A stretch of 64,000 bases of DNA from a bacterium. Its GTDB lineage: Bacteria; Cyanobacteriota; Vampirovibrionia; Gastranaerophilales; Gastranaerophilaceae. The translations under genes and the position numbers were made by a program. This document shows, piece by piece, positions 41,286-50,850 of this stretch (the stretch's first letter is position 1; each line of letters starts with the position of its first letter). Location: positions 1-64,000 of the forward strand of contig JAKSUQ010000009.1 in NCBI GenBank assembly GCA_024408855.1, in the 5' to 3' direction. Below the pieces are notes generated by a model. The model saw only the letters and a program-made list of their open reading frames with translations, did not search any database and was not told where the DNA came from.

Positions 41286-43007
41286 TTATTTTTTATTCTT
41301 AGTATTAATATTACCTGTTGTAGATTTTTTATTTTTTGAAACCATCTTTTTTATATCAATTACAACGTTGTTAACAACTATATCCCAAGCCTTTGATGTA
41401 GGTGCTTGATAAGGTTTTATGCTCTTGTACCAAGCTATATCATCACCTTGTGTTTTAAACCATCTCCATTCGGTGATTGTATTGAATAATCCGCAGGTTT
41501 TTATCCCCAACGCTCCTGCCAAATTCATTACTCCGTTATCAGTAGTAACCATCAAATCCATGCAATTCATTGCAGACGCTGTATCTTCCCAGTTTTTAAA
41601 AGTATTTCCCAATCTGATAAGCTCTAAATTGTCAGGTATTTGATCCATTTGGCGAGAAATATCATCTACCTGAAAACTGTATACTTCAACATTTGGCAGT
41701 TCCATGAGCGGGTATAGAAAATGAAGCGGTATATCTCTGTCAGTTTCTTTTGATGCCATTGTTCCCTCGAATGCAATACCTATTTTGAACTTGTTATTGT
41801 CATTAATATATTTTTTTCTGTATGCGTTTATTGCCGTTTTTGGCACTTTTAAATATCCTTTTGCAAAAGGTATTGTTTCAGGCGTAACTTCACAGACAAT
41901 CGGTAAATCCATCATAGGCAAATAATAATCGTATTTTATTTTATCAATATCAGCTTCTGTATATATATCGACATCTAATTTTGAGTCTTCAAAAAGTTTT
42001 ACCAGCTTTTCTTGTATTAAAAGTGAAACTTTTCCGCACTTAGTTTTGAGTTTGTCTAAAAATCTTACAAACATAATAGAGTCGCCAAAACCTTGCTCGA
42101 AGTGTACTAAAATATGTTTACCCTGTATATTTGCCTTGATATTCCAACGTTTTTTCTTGTTTTCAAATAGTTTTGGGAAAGATGCAAATTTCAAATCTTC
42201 TTTTTGAAATCTGTGTTGTAAGAATTTGAATCCTTCTGAAAACCTTTTATGTTGAACCAAATATGCACCATAAGAGTGTAAGTCCGAATGTGTCGGATTT
42301 AAGTACATTAATTTTGCATAAAATTCGTCTGCTTTTTGTGTTTCATGGAATTTGCCGTAAACATAAGCAAGATTTTTTACAACAATTCTGTTATTAGGTG
42401 CAAGTTCGTATGCTTTTTTCAAATATTCAATCTGTTTATCTTTGAATTTGTCTTGATAGTGGGTAGAGTACAAATGTCCTAACATGTTGTACAAAGAGTA
42501 GTTATTTTTGTTTGATGCAAGAGCTTTTTCGTAGTATTCAATAGCTTTAGCGTTGTCTTTAATGTCTGTATACGTGATGTCTGCCAAATAAACATAAACG
42601 TCATCTTTTTCTGGTGAAATTTCTTCATATTGTTTAAGGAAACGAATTGCCAAGTCAGCATTTCCCATAGATTTCATACAAAGCCCGATATGCTTGAAGA
42701 TACTTACCGGAAAACCGTTATAGTTCATCAAATCTTTGTATATTTCAACTGCTTCCGCCCACTTTGAAACTTTTGTAAATTCTTCCGCATATTGCATGGA
42801 AAAATTGATGTATTTCTGTATTGCGGAATCTCTTTCATGTAAATCTAATGTCGGTATAATTTTTTTAAACTCACTTAAACCTTTTTCGTAGTCTTTATTA
42901 CGGCAATAATGTTCTGCCATATATATGCCTAAGGAATCTGCTAAATCTTTTTGATTAATCGCATTTAATTCCTGTCTTACAATAAGTCTTTTCGAAATTT
43001 GTGCCAT
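41286..43007 (-). CDS. TPR protein with glycosyltransferase-9-like C-terminus, 573 aa
   Basis: Residues about 25-270 are tandem TPR-like helix pairs (for example KAIEYYEKALASNKNNYSLY, EYLKKAYELAPNNRIVVKNL). From about 300 the sequence resembles the heptosyltransferase/GT9 or GT41 fold: KHILVHFEQGFGDSIMFVRF, NKFKIGIAFEGTMASKETD, MDLMVTTDNGVMNLAGALGI. Such TPR-GT proteins modify proteins or envelope glycans, but the substrate is unknown. ATG 43007 is preceded by GAGGTGAG; an upstream GTG falls in that site. Confidence 0.8.
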   Translation of the reverse strand: MAQISKRLIVRQELNAINQKDLADSLGIYMAEHYCRNKDYEKGLSEFKKIIPTLDLHERDSAIQKYINFSMQYAEEFTKVSKWAEAVEIYKDLMNYNGFPVSIFKHIGLCMKSMGNADLAIRFLKQYEEISPEKDDVYVYLADITYTDIKDNAKAIEYYEKALASNKNNYSLYNMLGHLYSTHYQDKFKDKQIEYLKKAYELAPNNRIVVKNLAYVYGKFHETQKADEFYAKLMYLNPTHSDLHSYGAYLVQHKRFSEGFKFLQHRFQKEDLKFASFPKLFENKKKRWNIKANIQGKHILVHFEQGFGDSIMFVRFLDKLKTKCGKVSLLIQEKLVKLFEDSKLDVDIYTEADIDKIKYDYYLPMMDLPIVCEVTPETIPFAKGYLKVPKTAINAYRKKYINDNNKFKIGIAFEGTMASKETDRDIPLHFLYPLMELPNVEVYSFQVDDISRQMDQIPDNLELIRLGNTFKNWEDTASAMNCMDLMVTTDNGVMNLAGALGIKTCGLFNTITEWRWFKTQGDDIAWYKSIKPYQAPTSKAWDIVVNNVVIDIKKMVSKNKKSTTGNINTKNKK

Positions 43008-43105
43008 AAAACTCACCTCTTTTTTTTAATCTTATCATATTTTTGGGTTTTGTGTAATAAAAATAGAATTAAAGCTCTATGGATTTGAATATTTATTAAA
43101 TAAAC

Positions 43106-43134
43106 TTGTTATACGAAAGATTTTAGGGTAATCT
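43106..43134 (+). promoter_or_regulatory. promoter of the radical SAM gene, apparently leaderless
   Basis: TTGTTA, 17-base spacer, TAATCT (43129-43134), then six bases to the ATG at 43141 and no Shine-Dalgarno. Confidence 0.5.
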
Positions 43135-43140
43135 TGTTTT

Positions 43141-44064
43141 ATGGAGCAAAATCAAGCAGATAAACGATATAACCCTTTTAGTCAGCATTTAAAAGACAAG
43201 TTTGGTGTGAAAGTATACAAAGTTACAATTGATGCAGGATTTTCATGCCCGAACAGAGATGGAACACTTTCAAACAAAGGGTGTTTATTTTGTGATGATA
43301 GCGGAAGTTTTTCGCAAGCACATTCATCTCTTATAAGTATTCCGGAACAAATTCAAACAGAAATGGACTTTTTATCGGCAAGGTTTAAAGCAAAAAAATT
43401 TATGTCATATTTTCAGGCATATACGAATACTTATAAGCCGGTTGAAGAATTGGAAAAAATATATACAAAATCTTTAGAACATCCGGATATTGTAGGAATT
43501 TCCATAGGGACAAGACCTGATTGTATAGATGATGACAAGCTCAAACTCATATATTCTTTTTCCCAGGATTATTATACTTGGATTGAATACGGATTACAGA
43601 CCGCTAATGACAAAACTTTACTTAAAATTAACAGAGGTCATGATTATAACTGTTTTTTGAAGGCGTATGAAAAAACCAGAGAATATAGTGGAATAAATAT
43701 TTGTATTCATGTAATTTTAAATCTTTTTGAAACATATGAAGAAATGATGTATACGGCAAAAACAATTGCAAAACTTCGTCCTGACGGAATAAAGTTACAT
43801 ATGTTGTGTGTTTTGGAAAATACAAAGCTCGAAAAAATATATAGAATGGGCAAATTACATCTTATGACCGAAGATGAGTACGTAAGCACGGTTTGTGATT
43901 TTCTAGAATATATACCTGCGGAAACGACAGTTCACAGAATTGCAGGAAATGGTCTGAGAACAGCATTGGTTGCTCCGACATGGATTGGAAGAAAATTGGA
44001 TACACTAAACAGAGTAACAAGAGAATTTACTCGTCGGGGAACAAGACAAGGATACAAATTTTAA
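43141..44064 (+). CDS. radical SAM protein, TIGR01212/YtqA-YhcC family
   Basis: Radical SAM Fe-S enzyme of uncertain substrate. TIDAGFSCPNRDGTLSNKGC and LFCDDSGSFS carry the cluster cysteines (Cys36, Cys48, Cys51), with an uncommon longer first spacing that marks this family. EYGLQTANDKTLLKINRGHD and LKLHMLCVLENTKLEK-like text (IKLHMLCVLENTKL) follow. 307 aa is normal. The C-terminus ends with a basic stretch (RVTREFTRRGTRQGYKF). Confidence 0.9.
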   Translation: MEQNQADKRYNPFSQHLKDKFGVKVYKVTIDAGFSCPNRDGTLSNKGCLFCDDSGSFSQAHSSLISIPEQIQTEMDFLSARFKAKKFMSYFQAYTNTYKPVEELEKIYTKSLEHPDIVGISIGTRPDCIDDDKLKLIYSFSQDYYTWIEYGLQTANDKTLLKINRGHDYNCFLKAYEKTREYSGINICIHVILNLFETYEEMMYTAKTIAKLRPDGIKLHMLCVLENTKLEKIYRMGKLHLMTEDEYVSTVCDFLEYIPAETTVHRIAGNGLRTALVAPTWIGRKLDTLNRVTREFTRRGTRQGYKF

Positions 44065-44235
44065 ATTAACTTGGCAAGTATTTTTAAGCATCAGTTATAA
44101 TAATAGTTTGATTAAATAATTATGTTTTTATTTGTTTTGTTTATTCAATAAACCTGTTGGAAAGCTGAATTCATTAATTAACAGATAATATAAAGGTTAA
44201 AGTTTTATTTTTGCTACAAAGCAAACAATTAATAC

Positions 44236-44264
44236 TTGACCAAAGTAATAAAAAAGTATAGAAT
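44236..44264 (+). promoter_or_regulatory. promoter of the zinc-ribbon gene
   Basis: TTGACC (44236-44241), 17-base spacer, TAGAAT (44259-44264). A dyad AAGACTT/AAGTCTT lies in the leader downstream. Confidence 0.5.
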
Positions 44265-44322
44265 TAATGCAAGACTTGATTTTATTAAGTCTTAGGTTAT
44301 CAAATATTTAGGAGACAAGGTC

Positions 44323-44616
44323 ATGTACGAAGATGAAACGCTTATTTGTGAAGACTGTGGGAAAGAATTTGTTTTCACAGCAGGTGAACAAGAATTTTAT
44401 GCAGAAAAAGGGTTAACAAATAAGCCAAAAAGATGTCCTGAATGCAGGAAGTTGAAAAAACAACAACACAGAGGTAAAAAGAGAATGTATGATGCGGTTT
44501 GTGCAAAATGTGGCGTGGAAACCAAAGTTCCTTTTAACCCAACTCAAGGCAAAGATGTTTTATGTAAAGCATGCTTTGATGCACAAAAAGCTGAAGAAGC
44601 TGCCGCACAAGAATAA
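44323..44616 (+). CDS. double zinc-ribbon protein, 97 aa
   Basis: Small cytosolic protein with four CxxC knuckles: Cys9/Cys12, Cys38/Cys41 (a first ribbon, ICEDCGKEFVF ... RCPECRKLKK) and Cys60/Cys63, Cys81/Cys84 (a second ribbon, VCAKCGVETKVPF ... CKACFDAQKA). The basic linker KKQQHRGKKRMYD suggests nucleic acid binding. GGAGACAAGG precedes the ATG. Followed by a terminator; probably highly expressed. Confidence 0.88.
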   Translation: MYEDETLICEDCGKEFVFTAGEQEFYAEKGLTNKPKRCPECRKLKKQQHRGKKRMYDAVCAKCGVETKVPFNPTQGKDVLCKACFDAQKAEEAAAQE

Positions 44617-44635
44617 AATTATATTTGTTTAAATG

Positions 44636-44672
44636 AAAAAGCAAGTGTTATATTCATGACGCTTGCTTTTTG
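44636..44672 (+). terminator. terminator of the zinc-ribbon gene
   Basis: AAAAAGCAAG pairs with CTTGCTTTTT across a 15-base loop, T run at the end. Confidence 0.8.
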
Positions 44673-44694
44673 TATGTTTAAATTTTTATTTTAC

Positions 44695-45594
44695 CTATTT
44701 TTCAGGTATAAAATATTCTGAAAGTGCCAATCTCAGAACACCATGATTTTTTTTAAGCAAATCTTTTGCGTATTCTTGACTGATATTGCATTTTAAAACT
44801 AAAACAGCAATTTTTACCGACCAATTACATTCAAGCAAAACTTTTAATGCATCAGAATGTGCTACATTGGCAAGCTCTGCCACTATTCTTACGGCTCTGT
44901 CTTTCAGTTTTTCGTTTGTCGGCATTAAATCTATCATATAGTTTTCATAAGTCTTGCCGATTTTAATCATAGCACCGGTAGTAAGCATATTAAGAATCAT
45001 TTTTTGTGCTGTTCCGGCTTTCATTCTGCTTGAGCCTGCTATGACTTCAGGCCCGACTTCAACACATATTCCTAATCCTACTTCTTCTAAGATGGTAGCT
45101 TTGTGGTTACAAGTGATTGCAATAGTTTTGCAACCTTTTTCTTCTGCTTTTGCTAAAACTCCAAGCAAATACTTAGGATTACCGCTTGCAGAAATGACCA
45201 CACAAACATCTTGTGAAGTCAGCACACTTGCATCTTTAAATCCGTTATCAAAATTGTCCTCAACACCTTCTGCTGCAACTCTCAGAGCGGACTCTCCTCC
45301 TGCAATAATTCCCTGTACCATATCTCTATCGACACCGAAAGTCGGAGGACATTCTGAAGCATCTAATACTCCCAGTCTGCCAGAAGTTCCTGCTCCAAAA
45401 TAAAAAAGACGACCTCCTGCTAAAAACTGCTTAGAAATGATATCAATTGCGTGTGCAATGTTTGTGCTTTCAGCATAAACGGCACCGGCTACGAGCCTGT
45501 CTTCTTCATTAATTTTCCGCACCACATCTATTGTAGAGAGTAAGTCTATATCTTTTGTATTTTCATTCCTGTATTCTGTTATAATTTCGCTCAT
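44695..45594 (-). CDS. murQ: N-acetylmuramic acid 6-phosphate etherase
   Basis: Peptidoglycan recycling: splits MurNAc-6P to GlcNAc-6P and D-lactate. SIS-domain signatures LFYFGAGTSGRLGVLDASEC, PPTFGV, CVVISASGNPKYLLG and GSSRMKAGTAQKMILNM are all present. I place the start at ATG 45594 (MSEIITEYRN), with AGAGGAGAGAG just upstream, giving 299 aa, the usual length. An ATG at 45630 overlapping the ribH stop as ATGA would add 12 residues. Confidence 0.93.
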   Translation of the reverse strand: MSEIITEYRNENTKDIDLLSTIDVVRKINEEDRLVAGAVYAESTNIAHAIDIISKQFLAGGRLFYFGAGTSGRLGVLDASECPPTFGVDRDMVQGIIAGGESALRVAAEGVEDNFDNGFKDASVLTSQDVCVVISASGNPKYLLGVLAKAEEKGCKTIAITCNHKATILEEVGLGICVEVGPEVIAGSSRMKAGTAQKMILNMLTTGAMIKIGKTYENYMIDLMPTNEKLKDRAVRIVAELANVAHSDALKVLLECNWSVKIAVLVLKCNISQEYAKDLLKKNHGVLRLALSEYFIPEK

Positions 45595-45626
45595 ACTCTC
45601 TCCTCTTAATTGTGTATCATTGAATG

Positions 45627-46094
45627 TCATTGATTGATATTTTTGATTAAATTAGCCATTTCTATTGCGGATTTAGCAGCGTCTGCACCTTTGTTTCCTG
45701 ACTTTGTACCTGCTCTTTCAATAGCTTGTTCAAGGTTATCGGTTGTTAGTACTCCGAAAATAATCGGAACCTCTGTTTCTATTCCAACATTTGCAACACC
45801 TTTTGAAACTTCCGCACAAACATAATCATAATGTGATGTTGATCCCTTTATGACGGAACCTAATGCGATTATGGCATTGTATTTACCGGTTTTAGCACAT
45901 TTCTTTGCTACAAGTGGAATTTCAAAAGCTCCCGGACACCAAACAACATCAATATTTTGTTCTTCGACTCCGTGCCTTTTTAATTCATCCACTGCTCCTG
46001 ATAGTAATTTGGAACATATAAATTCGTTAAATCTTGAAACAATTATACAAAATTTCTCATTTGTAACAGTCAGTAAGCCTTCATAAGTTTTCAC
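45627..46094 (-). CDS. ribH: 6,7-dimethyl-8-ribityllumazine synthase
   Basis: Penultimate step of riboflavin synthesis. [54 protein letters not shown] (His88 catalytic) and [19 protein letters not shown] are the classic blocks. 155 aa. Start is GTG at 46094 with AAGGAGAT. Other rib genes are not adjacent. Confidence 0.95.
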   Translation of the reverse strand: MKTYEGLLTVTNEKFCIIVSRFNEFICSKLLSGAVDELKRHGVEEQNIDVVWCPGAFEIPLVAKKCAKTGKYNAIIALGSVIKGSTSHYDYVCAEVSKGVANVGIETEVPIIFGVLTTDNLEQAIERAGTKSGNKGADAAKSAIEMANLIKNINQ

Positions 46095-46168
46095 GATACA
46101 ATCTCCTTAAAATTCTTTTTTGTTACTATTATACATGAAGATTAAGCTATTACAACATAAAATTATAC

Positions 46169-46197
46169 TTTACAACATCTTCTGTAAATTCTATAAT
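46169..46197 (+). promoter_or_regulatory. glgA promoter
   Basis: TTTACA (46169-46174), 17-base spacer, TATAAT (46192-46197), about 40 bases before the glgA ATG. Confidence 0.6.
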
Positions 46198-46236
46198 CAA
46201 TACAAACATCACAAATAAAAAGAGAGAATTTGCATA

Positions 46237-47706
46237 ATGAATAACAAAAAGAAAAAACTTTTATTTGTATCATCTGAAGTATGTCCGTTTTCTAAAGCAG
46301 GAGGTTTATCTGATGTAATCGGGAGTTTACCGAAATTTTTGGATAAAGAATTTGAAATAGCAATTTTTACTCCGTTGCACGGTTGTATTGACAGAGATAA
46401 GTGGAATATTAAAGAACTCGAAAATTCGGATATGTGGTTAGGTTTTGGGGATATTCAACATAAATTCAAACTTTTTATGACAAAATTGCCTGACACAAAT
46501 ATTAACGTATTTTTTGTTCAGAATGATTGGTATTTTTCTTGTTTTCAGGAAGTGTATCCAAAATGGATGGATGTAAGATATGAGCACGAAAGATATGTGG
46601 CTTTTTCATTAGCGACACTTGAATATGCAAAACAGTTAAATTTCAGAGCTGATATTATTCACTCAAATGATTGGCATACTGCAATGATACCGCTATATAT
46701 AAAATCAAATTATAAATATGATGAATTTTGGGCTAATACAAGAAATGTTTTTGAAATTCACAATTTGGCTTATCAAGGGGTTTGGTTTGAAGATATACTT
46801 GATTTTGCAAATATGCGAAAGGATATTGTATATAATGAATGGGGTTGTGAGCATTACGGCAAAGTGAATTGGATGAAAGGTGCAATAAATTACGCTGATA
46901 AAGTCGTTGTTGTATCTCCTAAGTATGCGGAAGAAATATTAAGCAGTGATTACGGCGAAGGAATGGACTATACCCTAAGAGGTCATACAAATAAACTTAT
47001 TGGTATCTTGAATGGTATTGACTATGACGTTTTTAATCCGAAAACGGATAAATTTCTTGTTAAAAATTATGACGTCAATAGTCTTGTAAATAAAACTGAG
47101 AACAAAAAAAATATACTAAACGAATTCGGACTTGAATATGATGAAAATAAACCTTTATTCGCAATGATTTCCAGGCTTGTAGACCAAAAAGGAATAGATC
47201 TTATTCGGGATGTGCAAGGGGCTCTAATGAAAATGAATGCGAATTTTATTTTTCTCGGAACAGGCGAAAAAGATTATGAAAACCTGCTTATCTGGTTATC
47301 TAATAATTCTGATAATATAAGAGCTTATGTCGGATATGGAGCGGAATTGGCAAATAAAATATATGCTGCAAGTGATTTTTATCTTATGCCGTCAAAATTT
47401 GAACCTTGCGGACTATCACAACTTATAGCAATGAGATATGGTTCGTTGCCTGTTGTCCGGGCCACCGGAGGATTGGACAACACTGTTACTGGGTATCCGC
47501 TAAATGATTCCAATGGATTTAAATTCTGGGAATATGACGGGAACAGGATGTTAGATGCGATTTTGTGTGCTTTAGATGTTTATAAAGACAAATATACTTT
47601 TAATGCAATGCAAAAAAGTGCTATGAATTGTGATTTTAGTTGGAAAGAAAGTTCGCAAAAGTATCTTGAAATGTATCAAGATTTAATGATACAATATTTT
47701 TGCTAA
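46237..47706 (+). CDS. glgA: glycogen/starch synthase
   Basis: GT5 ADP-glucose (or UDP-glucose) alpha-glucan synthase. LLFVSSEVCPFSKAGGLSDV (Lys20 of the KxGGL motif), HSNDWHTAMIPLYI, NIGFNGIDYDVFNP-like GILNGIDYDVFNPK, and MPSKFEPCGLSQLIAMRYGS with VVRATGGLDNTV are present. 489 aa is normal. Followed by the PurD-like gene 47 bases on. Confidence 0.95.
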   Translation: MNNKKKKLLFVSSEVCPFSKAGGLSDVIGSLPKFLDKEFEIAIFTPLHGCIDRDKWNIKELENSDMWLGFGDIQHKFKLFMTKLPDTNINVFFVQNDWYFSCFQEVYPKWMDVRYEHERYVAFSLATLEYAKQLNFRADIIHSNDWHTAMIPLYIKSNYKYDEFWANTRNVFEIHNLAYQGVWFEDILDFANMRKDIVYNEWGCEHYGKVNWMKGAINYADKVVVVSPKYAEEILSSDYGEGMDYTLRGHTNKLIGILNGIDYDVFNPKTDKFLVKNYDVNSLVNKTENKKNILNEFGLEYDENKPLFAMISRLVDQKGIDLIRDVQGALMKMNANFIFLGTGEKDYENLLIWLSNNSDNIRAYVGYGAELANKIYAASDFYLMPSKFEPCGLSQLIAMRYGSLPVVRATGGLDNTVTGYPLNDSNGFKFWEYDGNRMLDAILCALDVYKDKYTFNAMQKSAMNCDFSWKESSQKYLEMYQDLMIQYFC

Positions 47707-47753
47707 ATCACAGAGTTTCAAACGCACGATTACATTAATATTGAGGTGTAATA

Positions 47754-48539
47754 TTGAATATCCTTATCATAGGAGAACCTTATGAGAATTTGCTTAATAC
47801 AATAAGCAAATCAAAACTTTTGGATAAGCTGTATACTACTAGAAAAACAGAAGGCTATCCTAATATTGAATATTTATCATTTGAAGAGTTTATAAGTAAG
47901 GCAAAGGCTCTTTGTATTGATGTAGCGATAAATACGGATAAGGATTTTGTCAAATGCGGATTTGCAGAAAATTGTAAAAAATTCGGAATTAACTTATTTT
48001 CCGTAAATCAAAAATGGTTAAACTTAGAAACGTTTAGAATAGCAACAAAGCACCTTCTGAGTTATTATTCAATCAATATTCCTCAAACAATTAAAGTGCC
48101 TGTTGATTTTCCGGTTGTGTTCAAATCTAATGATGAAAAAATATGTGATATAGTTTACTCAATGCAGGAATTAATTGAAAAAACACGAGTAACAGGCGAA
48201 GAGAAAACGTATATAGAAGAGTACCTTGATGGTGATATTTTTGATTTTTTATACCTTTGGGACGGCAAGAATATCTTACAAATAAACAAATATGAGCAAT
48301 TAACCGAAGTTCAAGCTGACAGATTAGATATTTTCAAGACGAAGCTTCATTTTATGCTTTCCGACGAGAATGCTGACTTTGTCGGATTTTTTACTGTAAG
48401 ACTTATTTGGGCAAAAAATGATTGGTATGTAAAAGAATTTATTATGGGTTTAGATGAAAAATCTGCCATAAATAATATTACGACAGATTTTTTGTATATT
48501 TTAAATTCAGCTGTTTATCAAAAGTTAAACGAATTATAG
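47754..48539 (+). CDS. degenerate PurD/ATP-grasp-like protein, 261 aa
   Basis: The architecture resembles phosphoribosylamine-glycine ligase: N-terminal MNILIIGEPYENLLNTISKS and DKLYTT, an ATP-grasp B-domain-like FPVVFKSNDEKICDIVYS, and TYIEEYLDGDIFDFLYLWDG. But the PurD glycine-rich loop (GREHA), GPEAPL and the nucleotide-binding lysine region are worn or absent, and it is much shorter than the 420 aa of PurD. Start is a TTG with GAGGTG before it. A moonlighting or structural role after duplication is plausible; catalysis is doubtful. Confidence 0.6.
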   Translation: MNILIIGEPYENLLNTISKSKLLDKLYTTRKTEGYPNIEYLSFEEFISKAKALCIDVAINTDKDFVKCGFAENCKKFGINLFSVNQKWLNLETFRIATKHLLSYYSINIPQTIKVPVDFPVVFKSNDEKICDIVYSMQELIEKTRVTGEEKTYIEEYLDGDIFDFLYLWDGKNILQINKYEQLTEVQADRLDIFKTKLHFMLSDENADFVGFFTVRLIWAKNDWYVKEFIMGLDEKSAINNITTDFLYILNSAVYQKLNEL

Positions 48540-48540
48540 C

Positions 48541-50280
48541 TTATTTTAACAGTTCCTCGGCAAGAGGAGATTCGACCCTGCCGTTCAATGTTTTGGAGAC
48601 TTTTTTGATATTTTTTGCCAAAGTTTCCATTTGAGGTGTCCATACAAAATATTTATTTACATACTCTTCGCCGGTGGCAAAATCGCCCGATAACTGTACT
48701 TCTATTATTTCTTCCAACATTTTGCGGGCAGTTTCAATCATTTTATCAATGTTAATATCCAAAACTCCGTCATCAGAAATTGTTATTGCATTATTTTGAA
48801 TAAAGAAAAAGTTTTGCATAACGGAACGTACCCTGTGAGCCTGACTCATTGTCGGTTTTGATATCATCATATTATCTGTTGCATAAGTAACGATTATTTG
48901 TTTAACCTGTTCATCATTGTACATTTCTGCATTTTTGAGGGTATTCAGCATTGATAAAGATATCATATCAGCTTTGTTTTCTTCAATAATTGACTTATAT
49001 TTGCCTAATCCCTCTGTTCCGGATTTTGGACCTAAAGAGTGTCCGTTTTCGTGTCCTATTGTGAACCAGTGATCAGCTTCGTCATTATAGTATTTATGCA
49101 AGTCTTTATTTAGGATTACATTCAGACGTTTTTTCATCTTTTCTTTTGCATCATCAGAGGTAATAAGTCTTATTTGTCTGTGGTAAACATTTCTTCTGCC
49201 ACCATTCAATTTTGTAATAGACCACTTGTCGTCATTAGGGAGATTTTCGGCAAGCGTAATTCCTGCTCTAAATTCTCCGACATCCCCTGTTATGGCAACC
49301 AAATCAACATCTACCATAGTTTGTTTTGATTCTTTATCAGGAGAGATATTTTGTTCGTACTTATCGTTGAACGGCATTTCTTTAGCCATTAAAGGCAGAT
49401 ATTTTTTTACATTCAGAATTGCTTCAGTTCCTTTTTTATTAACAATACCGACCCGTCCGCCCAAGAAATCTTTAGCAATCGGAACAATGTTGTATTTATC
49501 TAAAAGTGCTTTTAATTCCGAATTTTCGACAACAGTTTCCGTCATTTCGTCAGAATAATTTTCTCTTGTTATGGTAAATTCCAAAGGAGTATCTTGTAAA
49601 GTAGCCCATTTTTTGTCTGCATATGCATCCAGCATTGGATCCGGAGTTCTTAATGCTTTTGCTTGAAGATTCAGAAATTCGTTAAAATCCTTGTTGGTGG
49701 AAGTTTTAGAAGCAAATTCAAGTTCTTGAGCCATTATTTCAAAATCTTTTGCGAATTTTTCAATATAATCAGTTGCTTTCAATTCATTTCCGTTTCTTTC
49801 AATAATTGAGCGTTGATTTAAGATTTTTTCAACCTCGGAATTTTTGCCGTCTTTTAGCATTTTTATTAAAATTGAATGAAATTCGTCTTTTTCCAAATCT
49901 TCAGGATAGACACCTTTGCCTGCTCTCATTTTAATTTCTTTGGCAAGTTCAATCATATTTGTTTCTCTATCCAATGCACATACGCCTTTTTGTGCATCAA
50001 ACAATATTTTTGTAAGTTTTGCAATTTCATTACCTTTAGATATTTCTTCTTCAATAAATGCTTTAAACGGCAAATTATGCGGATTATCAAGTTGCATATT
50101 AATTTTATCCAAAACGCTCGCAGCTCTGACCAAATGCTTTAAGGCTTCTTTATCTCCGTCTGCAAGTGATATGTATTCTTCAGCATCAGGTGCTAACATT
50201 TTTTTCGTTGTTAAATAATCTTTGTGAGTCCGTTTTTCTAATTCTTTTAGGGTCAAATTAAATTCATATTTTTTTTGCAT
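48541..50280 (-). CDS. M49-like (dipeptidyl peptidase III-type) metallopeptidase
   Basis: Zinc peptidase-like. IGHENGHSLGPKSG (near residue 408) followed about 20 residues later by IIEENKADMISL matches the HExxxH/HExxH ... EExxxD pairing of M49-related bacterial proteins. Supporting blocks include GVYPEDLEKDEFH, KDFLGGRVGIVNKKG and LPNDDKWSITKLNGGRRNVY. 579 aa. No signal peptide, so probably cytoplasmic. The one-residue-shorter HENGH motif differs from classical DPP III HELLGH. AAAGGAA precedes the ATG. Confidence 0.75.
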   Translation of the reverse strand: MQKKYEFNLTLKELEKRTHKDYLTTKKMLAPDAEEYISLADGDKEALKHLVRAASVLDKINMQLDNPHNLPFKAFIEEEISKGNEIAKLTKILFDAQKGVCALDRETNMIELAKEIKMRAGKGVYPEDLEKDEFHSILIKMLKDGKNSEVEKILNQRSIIERNGNELKATDYIEKFAKDFEIMAQELEFASKTSTNKDFNEFLNLQAKALRTPDPMLDAYADKKWATLQDTPLEFTITRENYSDEMTETVVENSELKALLDKYNIVPIAKDFLGGRVGIVNKKGTEAILNVKKYLPLMAKEMPFNDKYEQNISPDKESKQTMVDVDLVAITGDVGEFRAGITLAENLPNDDKWSITKLNGGRRNVYHRQIRLITSDDAKEKMKKRLNVILNKDLHKYYNDEADHWFTIGHENGHSLGPKSGTEGLGKYKSIIEENKADMISLSMLNTLKNAEMYNDEQVKQIIVTYATDNMMISKPTMSQAHRVRSVMQNFFFIQNNAITISDDGVLDINIDKMIETARKMLEEIIEVQLSGDFATGEEYVNKYFVWTPQMETLAKNIKKVSKTLNGRVESPLAEELLK

Positions 50281-50304
50281 ATTACAATTCCTTTGCTATA
50301 TTGC

Positions 50305-50850
50305 CTAACACATTATATTTTCGAGTTTTTTTAAAGCTGTTTCCAAATTATCATTTACAACTTTGTAATCGAAGTACTTAGAATTTTCAATTTCAGATTT
50401 TACGGATTGAAGCCTTTTTTGAATAGCTTCCTCAGTTTCGGTGTTCCTGCCACGCAAACGAGCTTCTAATTCTTCAAATGACGGAGGCAGTATAAAAATC
50501 ATGACAGAATTCGGGATAATGGACTTTATCTGTAAGGCCCCCTTAGTATCAATTTCAAGTATTATATTTTTCCCCTCTGATAATTTCTTTTCTACGTATG
50601 ATTTTTGTGTTCCGTATCTATTACCTGAAAATTCAGCCCATTCAAGAAAATCATTATTTTTTATATGCTTATCAAATTCATCATTAGTAATGAAAAAATA
50701 ATTTGTTCCGTCAACTTCTCCAATTCTTGGTTGTCTTGTAGTACAAGAAACTGAGAGCTTAAAATTTTCGTGTCTGTTTAAAAATTCTTTTAAGAGTGTT
50801 CCTTTCCCGACCCCTGATGAACCGGAAATAACAAATAACTTTCCAACCAT
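50305..50850 (-). CDS. gmk: guanylate kinase
   Basis: Phosphorylates GMP to GDP. P-loop FVISGSSGVGKGTLLKEFL, SCTTRQPRIGEVDGTNYFF, EWAEFSGNRYGTQK and IFILPPSFEELEARLRGRNT are complete. 181 aa is slightly short but normal. The ATG overlaps the TAA of the decarboxylase gene (TAATG), so translation is coupled. Confidence 0.95.
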   Translation of the reverse strand: MVGKLFVISGSSGVGKGTLLKEFLNRHENFKLSVSCTTRQPRIGEVDGTNYFFITNDEFDKHIKNNDFLEWAEFSGNRYGTQKSYVEKKLSEGKNIILEIDTKGALQIKSIIPNSVMIFILPPSFEELEARLRGRNTETEEAIQKRLQSVKSEIENSKYFDYKVVNDNLETALKKLENIMC

